Positions 16,587 through 24,641 of a DNA stretch of 64,000 nucleotides are shown here, one piece after another (the stretch's first letter is position 1; each line of letters starts with the position of its first letter). Both the position numbers and the translations under genes were made by a program. Under the pieces are notes generated by a model. The model was given only the letters and a program-made list of their open reading frames with translations, ran no database searches and was not told the origin of the DNA. Source of the DNA: Mobilicoccus massiliensis (GTDB lineage: Bacteria; Actinomycetota; Actinomycetes; Actinomycetales; Dermatophilaceae); assembly GCF_000826525.2 (NCBI RefSeq), contig NZ_LN651323.1, forward strand, positions 34,277 to 98,276, in the 5' to 3' direction.

Positions 16587-17807
16587 GGGGGTGCGGGGTA
16601 AGCGGCGAGCGCTGAAGATCGGTCGAGGCATCGGGTCGGTGAAGGCCGGCAGGTGCGCGACGAACACGAGGGCCCAGCCGAGGCACCACCAGCCGGCGGA
16701 GACCGCGTCGAGATCGGCGAGGCGGAACCCCGCCGAGACCATGATCGCGACGAACCCCGCGAGCGCCGGTACGCGGACGTGGAGACGGCCGGCGCCTCGC
16801 CGAGCCGGAGCCCGCGACATCACCGCGACGACGAGCCCGGAGAGGGCGCCGATGGTCAGGGTGTGCGACAACGTCGTCGCCGTGGTTCCCAGCGCTCCGA
16901 GACGGCCGAGCCCCCACCACGCGAGGCCGACCGGCAGCCAGGCGAACGCGACCAGCGTCATCGTCGCGAGCGCGTCGTAGCGCACCGCACGCAGCGGCCA
17001 GCGCGCCATGTGGACGAGGAGGAGCACCGCCGCGACGAGCCCGGCGACGGCCGAGACCGTGCGCCACGGCGTCGTGAGTCCGGCCACGACGATCGCGGCG
17101 AGGACGACCCGCCGCATCCGGGCATCGACGGGGATCGGCTCGATGTCGTGGCGTTCGGCGGCGGTGTTGAGGAACGCGGGCACCATCCGCCCGCCGACAC
17201 CGGTCAGCAGCAGGGTGAAGAGCAGCACGACGAGGTCGGAGAGCGCCGCGAGCGGTGCACCGGTGCGGACGGCGACCGCGAGCCGGGCGGAGGCGACCCC
17301 GGCGACGACGCAAAAGACGACGAGCGAGACCGGGTAGGCGCCGATCTGCGAGAGCGGCCGGCCGCAGCGCGCGATCTCGCGCCCGACGAGCACGGCGATC
17401 CACCAGAACACCGCGCCCACTGCCGGCGCGATCAACCACGGCGACACGTCCGGGGCAAGCATCACCGCCCGCGCGAGCACCCAGAGGGCGGCGAGCACGA
17501 CGACGGGCCGTCCGGAGACCGGCGGACGTCCCGTCCAGCTCGTGCAGGCGGTGGGCAGGTAGCCGGCGAGGGCACCGCCTCCGATACCGAAGACCATCTC
17601 GTGGATGTGCCACCCGAGCGGCGAGGGGTCCAGGGATCCGAACGCGTACCAGAGCGGGACGACGAGCGCCGCCCACGCCGCGAGGAGGGCGAACAGCACC
17701 CGGTAGGACGCCGCCCACGGGCCGCGGGCCGGCCACGTGCTGGGAGTGCCCTGCCCGGCCGGGGTTCCCGGTGTCGTCGGGGGCCCCGCCGGCGGCGGTG
17801 TCGTCAC
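16584..17807 (-). CDS. NnrS-family membrane protein
   Basis: A 407-residue protein with about 12 predicted membrane helices and a Pro/Thr-rich N-terminal tail. The family hallmark WHIHEMVFGIGGGALAGYL is in helix 2 and GVGGRMVPAFLNTAAE in the middle. NnrS proteins are haem- and copper-containing membrane proteins linked to nitric oxide or nitrosative stress; whether this one does that is unknown. ATG 17807 is followed by the short soluble tail and follows GGAGGGATCTCGTGAC on the minus strand. It is monocistronic and not obviously part of the sugar regulon. Confidence 0.8.
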   Translation of the reverse strand: MTTPPPAGPPTTPGTPAGQGTPSTWPARGPWAASYRVLFALLAAWAALVVPLWYAFGSLDPSPLGWHIHEMVFGIGGGALAGYLPTACTSWTGRPPVSGRPVVVLAALWVLARAVMLAPDVSPWLIAPAVGAVFWWIAVLVGREIARCGRPLSQIGAYPVSLVVFCVVAGVASARLAVAVRTGAPLAALSDLVVLLFTLLLTGVGGRMVPAFLNTAAERHDIEPIPVDARMRRVVLAAIVVAGLTTPWRTVSAVAGLVAAVLLLVHMARWPLRAVRYDALATMTLVAFAWLPVGLAWWGLGRLGALGTTATTLSHTLTIGALSGLVVAVMSRAPARRGAGRLHVRVPALAGFVAIMVSAGFRLADLDAVSAGWWCLGWALVFVAHLPAFTDPMPRPIFSARRLPRTP

Positions 17808-18114
17808 GAGATCCCTCCTACCGTCGGATGCATCCGCGCAGGCCTCTGACCTGCAGCGACGATCCTACCGGCAGCAGGTCGCCCGTACGATGGGAGTCCG
17901 CGATACCCCTTTAGCCGGCCGATGACGGCAGGCGCGGAACACGACCGGCGGGAGTGGCCAACGCGCGAGGCACTCGCGCCCCGTCAGTACGCCTCTATCC
18001 GCTACACCGGGCGCTGCGCCACGCGGGCCTGGAGCCCTCGGTCAGATCCGCCAGTGAGACCGAGACCCCTCCCGTCCCTCGGAGGGCCGCCTGAGGAGTG
18101 GACGGTAGAGTCCA
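17808..18114. other. Intergenic region, nothing recognised
   Basis: 307 bp between divergent genes. It must contain the promoters of the NnrS-like gene and of the lipoprotein, but I see no box pair good enough to call. Base composition drops toward 18100. Confidence 0.4.
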
Positions 18115-18555
18115 GTGGTGGTCCTGCGACGCTGCTCGATGCTCTTGCTAGTCATGCCCTTCCTGACGGCGTGCGGCACAAAGGAAGATCCGTTGACGCC
18201 CCACGTTGAACGGGTACCTGCTGCTTCAGTCACTGACGCAACCACCGAGAGGGCGTATGACATCGGGTCGCCTGTGAACCTCAAACGCGAGTGGTTCGGG
18301 CCATTGGAAGACCAAGATGCGAGCTCGATCTCCTACTCGATCGAGCTCCCATTCGTCGTGCACAACTACAACAACCTTTCGGTTTACATCACTGCTGAGA
18401 TTCTGTACCCAGACGGAACCGTCGTCACCTGCAACGTCGACGACCCGCGCCGAGCACCGAGCCTGTCTCAAGGACGGACCCAGCCCGAAGAACTCTGGTG
18501 TCCCTCCACTCTCAAACTGATTGATGGGGCCGCTGTCACTGTCCGGAATGAATAG
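18115..18555 (+). CDS. Hypothetical lipoprotein
   Basis: A 146-residue protein starting at GTG 18115 (or GTG 18118). A short signal MVVLRRCSMLLLVMPFLTAC gives a lipobox with Cys20. The rest is polar, with YDIGSPVNLKREWFGPL and FVVHNYNNLSVYITAEILYPDG suggesting a beta-rich extracellular domain; two further cysteines (TCNV and LWCPS) could pair. No family recognised. The gene is visibly lower in GC than its neighbours and lies next to an insertion sequence, so recent acquisition is plausible. Confidence 0.6.
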   Translation: MVVLRRCSMLLLVMPFLTACGTKEDPLTPHVERVPAASVTDATTERAYDIGSPVNLKREWFGPLEDQDASSISYSIELPFVVHNYNNLSVYITAEILYPDGTVVTCNVDDPRRAPSLSQGRTQPEELWCPSTLKLIDGAAVTVRNE

Positions 18556-18844
18556 ACGACCGCGGTACGCATGGTGACGGGGTGTCAGGTGGGGATCACC
18601 TTGAGTCACTGGTGACACCGTGGTCCGTGCCGGGCTGGCGGACGCCACCGGCTAAATCCCGGTCGTGGCCACCGGAGCGCAGATATGTGATGTCCGAGGT
18701 CCGTACCCTGTTGGTCTCGCCGTGTCGAAACTCCGATCGACCAGGTCCGGTATCGCGCGCGGCGAGGGGGCACTGATCGTGGTCACGAGCATCCACTGCC
18801 GCGGACTGGCCCGCGAATCCCTTCCTCACGCATTGTCTCGGCCA
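18556..18844. other. Non-coding or decayed stretch before the ISL3 element
   Basis: No convincing gene. Joining this stretch to 20306 onward across the insertion restores an open frame on each strand (see findings), so it may be the interrupted part of a former small gene. Confidence 0.35.
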
Positions 18845-18852
18845 CCGTTTCG
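18845..18852. repeat. Target-site duplication, left copy
   Basis: CCGTTTCG, identical to 20298-20305, directly flanks the ISL3-family element. Eight bases is the usual duplication for this family. Confidence 0.9.
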
Positions 18853-20297
18853 GGCTCTTCCCAGACGAGGGTGTAGGTGCCGTGTTCACCTGAGCGGGCC
18901 GGGGTGGGCGCGTCGCTGCCGGGATAGGCGTCGAGGTCTTCCGAGGATGGAAGTTCTCACACAGCCATCCGAAAGACCTCGACGTGTTCGACGCTACCTT
19001 CAGCGACCCCGACCTGACCACCTTCACCGGCCTGGATGACCTGGGCCTACAAGCAGTCGGTCAGTGCTTGTTTCCGCACAAGGCAGTGCTGGCCTGCCGC
19101 GTCGTCGCCGATGACCGCTGGTGCCGACGGTGCGGTTGCGAAGGGCGCGTGCGCGACTGCGCGGTGCGGGAACTGGCCCATGCTCCGCTGGGATGGCGCC
19201 CGACGATTCTGCAGGTCCGGCTGCGTCGCTACCGCTGCACTGGCTGCGGGCACGTGTGGCGCCAAGACATCAACGCCGCGGCAGCGCCACGGTGCAAGCT
19301 CACCAAGACAGCTCTGGCCTGGGCGCTCGAAGGACTCGTGGTGGCACACCTGTCGATGAGTCGCATAGCGCAAGCGCTCGGGGTGGCGTGGGACACCGCC
19401 AACACCGCCGTCCTGGACGAAGGACGCAGGCGCCTGATCAGCGATAACACCCGTTTCGATGGCGTCAAGGTGCTCGGCGTGGACGAACACGTCTGGCGTC
19501 ACACTCGCCGCGGGGACAAGTACGTGACCGTCATCATCGACCTCACCGGTGTGCGGGATGGGACCGGTTCTGCGCGGCTGTTGGACATGATTGAAGGGCG
19601 TTCCAAGGCCGCCTTCAAGACGTGGCTCGCCAGCCGCGACGAGGCGTGGCGGGAACAGGTCGAGGTCGTCGCGATGGATGGGTTCACCGGGTTCAAGACG
19701 GCCGTGGTCGAGGAGATCCCGCACGTCACGGCCGTGATGGATCCCTTCCACGTGATCCACCTGGCCGCCGACGCCTTGGACGAATGCCGACAACGCGCTC
19801 AGCAGGACATCTTCGGCCGACGGGGCCGCGCCGGTGACCCGCTGTACAGGGCCCGACGCACTCTGCACACCGGCGCCGACCTGCTCACCGACCGCCAGAA
19901 GGTCCGGCTGGCTGACTTGTTCGCCGATGAGCGTCATGTCGCGGTCGAGGTCACCTGGAGCGTCTACCAGCGCATGATCGCCGCCTACCGCGACCCCGAC
20001 CGCACTGCCGGGAAGGCCACCATGAGCGCGCTGATCGCCTCCGTGGCCCGTGGTGTTCCGGCCGGTCTTGCCGAGGTCGCTCGACTGGGCCGGACACTGA
20101 ACAAGCGCGCCGCGGACGTGCTGGCCTACTTCGACCGTCCCGGCACGTCCAACGGCCCAACCGAGGCCATCAACGGACGACTCGAGCACCTACGCGGCAT
20201 CGCGTTGGGCTTTCGCAACCTCACCCACTACATCGCCCGCAGCCTCCTCGAGACCGGCGGCTTCAAGCAGCAACTACACCGTTGATTGGGAAGAGCC
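18853..20297 (+). mobile_element. ISL3-family insertion sequence, intact, 1445 bp
   Basis: Ends are imperfect inverted repeats of about 28 bp: both begin GGCTCTTCCCA and share GGTGTAG ten or so bases further in. The element contains one transposase gene and is bounded by the exact 8-bp duplication CCGTTTCG. Both ends, the gene and the duplication are intact, so the insertion is recent and the copy is probably active. Confidence 0.92.
18984..20285 (+). CDS. ISL3-family transposase
   Basis: A 433-residue DDE transposase. The N-terminal zinc-finger region has CRRCGCEGRV and YRCTGCGHVW, followed by a helix-turn-helix (LSMSRIAQALGVAWDTANTAV). Catalytic acids are in VLGVDEHVWRH, VVAMDGFTGFK and NGPTEAINGRLEHL. 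GTG 18984 is the start; the stop at 20283-20285 lies inside the right inverted repeat, as is common for the family. Full length, with no frameshift. Confidence 0.93.
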   Translation: MFDATFSDPDLTTFTGLDDLGLQAVGQCLFPHKAVLACRVVADDRWCRRCGCEGRVRDCAVRELAHAPLGWRPTILQVRLRRYRCTGCGHVWRQDINAAAAPRCKLTKTALAWALEGLVVAHLSMSRIAQALGVAWDTANTAVLDEGRRRLISDNTRFDGVKVLGVDEHVWRHTRRGDKYVTVIIDLTGVRDGTGSARLLDMIEGRSKAAFKTWLASRDEAWREQVEVVAMDGFTGFKTAVVEEIPHVTAVMDPFHVIHLAADALDECRQRAQQDIFGRRGRAGDPLYRARRTLHTGADLLTDRQKVRLADLFADERHVAVEVTWSVYQRMIAAYRDPDRTAGKATMSALIASVARGVPAGLAEVARLGRTLNKRAADVLAYFDRPGTSNGPTEAINGRLEHLRGIALGFRNLTHYIARSLLETGGFKQQLHR

Positions 20298-20305
20298 CCG
20301 TTTCG
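20298..20305. repeat. Target-site duplication, right copy
   Basis: CCGTTTCG, the second copy of the 8-bp duplication made by the ISL3-family insertion. Confidence 0.9.
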
Positions 20306-20491
20306 TCGAGTCCTTGGCGATCGTGACAGTGAGATTGCCTCCTCCCTCGAGGCTTCCTGCTCCGACCCGTCGTAGTGCATTCGACGAATGCCGGTAGTCG
20401 CGTCCGACCTGTGACGGCTCGGCTACCGCCTGCGAGTTTCCCGCCTCCGGATTCCGTGGCACCCCGTCCCCAGCGCGTGCCGGCCCGGAGG

Positions 20492-21676
20492 TCAGTGGGT
20501 GCGGTGTCGCTCGTCGAGCTCGGCCAGCGTCCTCGCGAGGTCGTCGACCGCGACCCTGCGGTCGAGCGCGTCGAGCACGAGGTCGGCCTGCGTCGACGGC
20601 GACATCCCGTCGATGGGCTGGTCGCGGTCGAGGTTGGTGGGAAAGGCGTAGCCCTCGGCGCTCGCGGCGACCACATTGACCAGCTTGTCCCGTGGCGTGC
20701 CGGACTCGGCACGGTCGAGCAGGGCCGGGTACACCGCCTCGACGACACGTCGACGGTCCACCGATTCCATCGCGCGCCCGAACGCCGAGCTCACCTGCAA
20801 CAGGTTGGCCGTGCGGCGCACGTCGCTCGAGACGTTCGTGCCGGCGGCGTGCATGAGCGCCGGGTTGAAGAACACGGCGTCGCCCTTGGCCAGCGGCAAC
20901 TGCACGTGGTTGGCCTGGAAGTACTCCTGGAACTCCGGCAGCCAGTAGGCGAGGTAGCCGAGCTCGTACTTCTGCGAATGCGGGAGGTAGAGCGTCGGTC
21001 CGGACTCCAGCGGCATGTCGACGTGCGCGACGGCGCCCTGGAGGGTGAGCTGTCCGGAGAACAGATGCACGTGGCGGGGGAAGCGCTCGCTGACGTCGGG
21101 GCTCTGGAACCCGAGGTGGTAGTCACGGTGCACGGTCTGGCCCGCACCGCCGGGGTTGACGATGTTGACCTGCGAGGTCACCTGGTAGCCGGGGCCCAGC
21201 CACGCGCCGGCGGCGAGGGCGAGGGCGTCGAAGGCGTAGTAGTCGGCGAAGGCCTCGGGGTCGGTGACCGCGAGTTTCTCGAGGGCGTTCCACATCCGGT
21301 CGTTCGCGCCGGGCCGGGCGAAGTGGTCACCCGCCGCGGTGCCGGAGGCCTTCTCCTCGGCGATGATCCGTTCGAAGGCGGCGCTGACGGGGTCGATGAC
21401 CGCCGGGTCGACGGCGCCGGTGAAGACGACGATCCCGGCGCCGTCGGCGAGCACCGAGGCGATCTCGGCGGCGTACTCGGCACGGGCCCTCTCGTCCGCC
21501 TCGCTGCCGCTCGCCGCCGGGATCGCGGCGGCGTCGTAGACCGGCACGCCCTGCTCGACGCGATCGGCGTGCGGCACGTCGGCGGGGTCGGTCGTGGCCC
21601 GGAGCATCTCGACGAGGTCGTCGAGGCGGCAGTCCCGCCTCGAGAGGCGATGCGGGTGGCGGGTCGTGAGGGTCAT
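20492..21676 (-). CDS. Phytanoyl-CoA dioxygenase (PhyH)-family protein
   Basis: A 394-residue Fe(II)/2-oxoglutarate oxygenase-like protein. The metal motif is visible as GQTVHRDYHLGF (His-x-Asp) with a distal MHAAGTNVSSDVRRT (His and the Arg for 2-oxoglutarate). Such enzymes hydroxylate small molecules, some leading to O-demethylation or cleavage. ATG 21676 follows GAAAGGAGCCGAC. It lies 51 bp after an SDR gene in a two-gene minus-strand operon divergent from a LacI-type regulator. The substrate could be a methylated or otherwise decorated cyclitol; that is inference from location. Confidence 0.82.
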   Translation of the reverse strand: MTLTTRHPHRLSRRDCRLDDLVEMLRATTDPADVPHADRVEQGVPVYDAAAIPAASGSEADERARAEYAAEIASVLADGAGIVVFTGAVDPAVIDPVSAAFERIIAEEKASGTAAGDHFARPGANDRMWNALEKLAVTDPEAFADYYAFDALALAAGAWLGPGYQVTSQVNIVNPGGAGQTVHRDYHLGFQSPDVSERFPRHVHLFSGQLTLQGAVAHVDMPLESGPTLYLPHSQKYELGYLAYWLPEFQEYFQANHVQLPLAKGDAVFFNPALMHAAGTNVSSDVRRTANLLQVSSAFGRAMESVDRRRVVEAVYPALLDRAESGTPRDKLVNVVAASAEGYAFPTNLDRDQPIDGMSPSTQADLVLDALDRRVAVDDLARTLAELDERHRTH

Positions 21677-21727
21677 GTCGGCTCCTTTCGAGAGCGGAGG
21701 TCGAAGGTGCGGGCAGTGATGCCGTGG

Positions 21728-22507
21728 TCAGTCGTGGGCGCCGGGGACGCTCTGGTCCCAGTCGATGACGCTGCCGGTGACGACACCGCTGCGGTCGGAG
21801 AGGAGGAACACGACGAACTCGGCGATCTCGTCGACCTGGCCGAGCTTGCCCATCGGCACCGAGGCGTCCGCCTTCTCGACCCAGTCGTCGCCGGCGCCGT
21901 GGGCATCGCGTTGGACGGCGGCCTCGCCGTCGGTCTCGGTCCACCCGATGTCCAGGCCGTTGATGCGAATCCGGTCCCAGCGGTGGGCGAACGCGGCGTT
22001 GCGCGTGAGACCCGCGAGGCCGGCCTTGGACGCGACGTACGGTGCGAGATAGGGCTGTCCGCCGTGCTCGGCGATGCTGATGATGTTGACGATCGTGCCG
22101 GGCTCGCCACGGTCCCGCATGTCCTCCACCGCGGCCTGCATCGTGAAGAACGGGCCGCGCAGGTTGGTCGCCACGTGCGCGTCGAAGAGCTCGGGCGTCG
22201 TGTCGAGCAGTGTGCCGCGGGTCGTGAGGCCGGCGGCGTTGACGAGGCAGTCGATCCGGCCGAACTCGGCGATCGTGTCGGTGACCAGGCGCCGGGCCTC
22301 CTCGGCGTCGGAGACGTCCCCTTGCACGAACACGCCGGGTCCGGTGAGCTGCGCGACGACGGCCTTGCCCTTGTCGCGCGTCCGGCCCGCGACCGCGACA
22401 TGCGCGCCCGCCGCCGATGCGGCGCGAGCCACGCCGGCTCCGACGCCGGAAGTCGCACCGACGACGAGGACGACCTTGTTCTCCAGCAGGTTCGGCAACA
22501 CGGGCAC
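21728..22507 (-). CDS. Short-chain dehydrogenase/reductase
   Basis: A 259-residue SDR. The cofactor motif is VVGATSGVGAGVARA (TGxxxGxG variant), with NAAG at about residue 90, and the catalytic Ser in IISIAEHG followed by YVASK. The Ile-Asp-Gly-Leu end region and Met-Gly-Lys-Leu-Gly helix are standard. It would oxidise or reduce an alcohol/ketone with NAD(P). First gene of the SDR-PhyH operon; the divergent LacI-type gene 115 bp away probably controls it. Confidence 0.88.
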   Translation of the reverse strand: MPVLPNLLENKVVLVVGATSGVGAGVARAASAAGAHVAVAGRTRDKGKAVVAQLTGPGVFVQGDVSDAEEARRLVTDTIAEFGRIDCLVNAAGLTTRGTLLDTTPELFDAHVATNLRGPFFTMQAAVEDMRDRGEPGTIVNIISIAEHGGQPYLAPYVASKAGLAGLTRNAAFAHRWDRIRINGLDIGWTETDGEAAVQRDAHGAGDDWVEKADASVPMGKLGQVDEIAEFVVFLLSDRSGVVTGSVIDWDQSVPGAHD

Positions 22508-22567
22508 GGCAGCTCCTTCGTGGTGGGGTCCTTCAAGAATCCCGGCGCCGCTGCGCGGTCACCAGGG

Positions 22568-22588
22568 GGTGAATCCCTCAAAATCACC
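22568..22588. promoter_or_regulatory. Possible LacI-type operator between SDR and regulator genes
   Basis: GGTGA (22568-22572) and TCACC (22584-22588) form an inverted repeat in the 115-bp divergent spacer. It lacks the TGTYCNGACA core of the other operators. Weak, based on position and symmetry only. Confidence 0.35.
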
Positions 22589-22622
22589 TCATGACATCCG
22601 CCGACCTCTCCCGGAGCCGGTG

Positions 22623-23651
22623 ATGCCGCACCGTCACCGCGTGCGCGACATCGCCGTGCAGGCGCAGCTCTCCGAGGCGACGGTCGACCGAGTGCTGCAC
22701 GACCGGCGGGGGGTCAGTGCGCCGGCGCGGCGAGCCGTCGAACGGGCGATCGCCGAACTCGACCGGCAGGCCGAGCAGGTGCGTCTCACCGGCCGTCATC
22801 TCGTGCTGGACCTCGTCATGCAGGCGCCCGTGAGATTCACCGCGCTCGTCCACGACGCTCTGGAGGCGGAGGCCGGCAACGCTCGGCCTGCGGTGATCCG
22901 GTTGCGCTCCCACCTGGAGGAGACCGTCGACCCGGCGCGCGCGGCCGCGGTGCTCGATCGGTTGCGGCACCGGGGGAGCGACGGTGTGCTCGTCAAGGCA
23001 CCCGACCATCCCGAGGTGCGGGCCGCGGTCGACGCGCTCGTCGAGGCCGGGATCCCGGTCGTCACGCTCGCGACCGATCTGCGAGGCACCCGGCGTCACG
23101 TGGCCGTCGGGCTCGACCACGACTCGGCGGGTCGGACGGCCGCGTACCTGCTGTCGACGATCGTGTCCGACACCGATGGGGTCGTCCTCGTGCCGGTGAG
23201 CCGCGCGATGTTCACCGGCGAGGAGACCCGGGCCACGGCTTTCGTCGAGGCGATCTCGACCCAGCGGCCGCGCTGGCAGGCCGTGACGATCGACGGCTCG
23301 GACGGCCTCGACGCGACGATCGTCGACCTCGTGCGGGCAGCCGTCGCCGACGTCGATGCACCCGTGCTCGCGGTGTATTCGCCCGGCGGCGCGAACCGCG
23401 GAGTGCTAACGGCGCTCGACGAGGCGGGGATCTCATTGCGGGCGTTCGTCGCTCACGACCTCGACAGCGACAACCTCGACCTGCTCCGCGCCGGTCGTCT
23501 CACCGCCGTGCTGCACCACGACGTGCGCGTCGACGCCCGTCGCGCGATCAAGGCGGTACTGCAGCTGCAGGGACTGCTCCCTGGAGCGCCGGCCTCACTC
23601 GCCACCCCGGTCGGCGTCGTCACCCCGCACAACATCCCCTCCCGACTGTGA
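22623..23651 (+). CDS. LacI-family transcriptional regulator
   Basis: A 342-residue LacI-type protein. The helix-turn-helix is VRDIAVQAQLSEATVDRVLHDRRGVS (about 6-31), followed by the hinge helix and a periplasmic-binding-like sugar domain (GSDGVLVKAPDHPEV, DHDSAGRTAAYLLSTIV). ATG 22623 is preceded by CCCGGAG; a GTG at 22620 is also possible. It is divergent from the SDR-PhyH operon. It is the only full-length transcription factor inside the island, so it is a candidate, but not a proven, reader of the shared operator. Confidence 0.88.
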   Translation: MPHRHRVRDIAVQAQLSEATVDRVLHDRRGVSAPARRAVERAIAELDRQAEQVRLTGRHLVLDLVMQAPVRFTALVHDALEAEAGNARPAVIRLRSHLEETVDPARAAAVLDRLRHRGSDGVLVKAPDHPEVRAAVDALVEAGIPVVTLATDLRGTRRHVAVGLDHDSAGRTAAYLLSTIVSDTDGVVLVPVSRAMFTGEETRATAFVEAISTQRPRWQAVTIDGSDGLDATIVDLVRAAVADVDAPVLAVYSPGGANRGVLTALDEAGISLRAFVAHDLDSDNLDLLRAGRLTAVLHHDVRVDARRAIKAVLQLQGLLPGAPASLATPVGVVTPHNIPSRL

Positions 23652-23688
23652 CGAACGAGGCGGGAGCGTGGCGTCGTGTTCCGGCAGG

Positions 23689-24492
23689 TCAGCGCAGGGC
23701 GAGGACGACACCGGAGGCCAGGGCGACGAGCAGGATCGTCCACTCGAAGACGTCGCGGCGGATGCGTCCGATGAGCCAGCGGCCGAGCGCCGCCCCCAGG
23801 AGCACGAGCGGCACGAGTGAGAGCAATAGGCCGAACCGCTCGAGCCGCACGAGGCCGATGCCGATGCTGAAGGGCAGCTTCATGAGGTTGACCACGGCGA
23901 AGAACCACGCGAACGTCCCCACGAAACCGCGCACGGGCAGGTCGGCGCGCACGAGGTAGAGGCTCATCACCGGTCCGCCGGAGTTCGCCACCATCGTCGT
24001 GAACCCGGCCAGGCTCCCAAACGTGTGACCGGCGGTGCGCGAGTGCGCATCGGTCAACGGGGGAACGGCGGCAGGAGCCTGCGAGTCGCCGGCAGAGCGA
24101 GCGCGACGCCGTCGGGCCCGGACCCGCGCGAGTCGCTGCCCGATCTCCATGAGCGACATGACGACGACGATGCCGCCGATGAGCGGAGCGATCCACCCGC
24201 TCGGCGCCCACTGCAGGAACGCCGCGCCGGCGAGCACCCCGACGAGCACCGGCGCGATGAGCCGGCTGAGCAGGGGCAGGTCGGCGTCGCGACGGTAGGT
24301 CCACACGGCGATCGCGTCACCGAGCAGGAGCAGGAGCAGCAGGGCGCCCGTCGACTCCCGGGTCGGGAGAACGGTGGCGAACGCGATGACCGAGATCGTC
24401 ACCGCCCCGCCGATCGCGGTCTTGCCGAACCCGACGAGCAACGCGCCGAACGCCAGCACCAACCACCCGGTCAGGTCGACACCCAGGTCCAT
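23689..24492 (-). CDS. TauE/SafE-family permease (sulfite/anion exporter-like)
   Basis: A 267-residue membrane protein with about eight helices and the family's two-repeat layout: GFGKTAIGGAVTISVIAF in repeat 1 and SLAGFTTMVANSGGPVMSLYLV in repeat 2. A charged loop of Arg residues divides the halves. Members export sulfite, sulfoacetate or other organic anions. ATG 24492 follows GGGAGGAGACCC. It is 149 bp downstream of iolD on the same strand, past a hairpin. Its role in the island may be export of an organic-acid intermediate; unproven. Confidence 0.82.
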   Translation of the reverse strand: MDLGVDLTGWLVLAFGALLVGFGKTAIGGAVTISVIAFATVLPTRESTGALLLLLLLGDAIAVWTYRRDADLPLLSRLIAPVLVGVLAGAAFLQWAPSGWIAPLIGGIVVVMSLMEIGQRLARVRARRRRARSAGDSQAPAAVPPLTDAHSRTAGHTFGSLAGFTTMVANSGGPVMSLYLVRADLPVRGFVGTFAWFFAVVNLMKLPFSIGIGLVRLERFGLLLSLVPLVLLGAALGRWLIGRIRRDVFEWTILLVALASGVVLALR

Positions 24493-24589
24493 CGGGTCTC
24501 CTCCCGCGTCGTCCTCTCGCCACCTGCCGCGCGAGACCTTTCCTCAGGCAGCGGCATCGTCACAGGCGGGTGCGCGCCGCGCCACACGG

Positions 24590-24617
24590 CGACGGCGGCC
24601 GCTGCGGGCCGCCGTCG
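24590..24617 (-). terminator. Hairpin terminator downstream of iolD
   Basis: Perfect 11-bp arms CGACGGCGGCC (24590-24600) and GGCCGCCGTCG (24607-24617), loop 6. It follows the iolD stop by 25 bp on the minus strand. Confidence 0.75.
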
Positions 24618-24641
24618 ACGTTCTACGAGCCGGAGGAAGAG

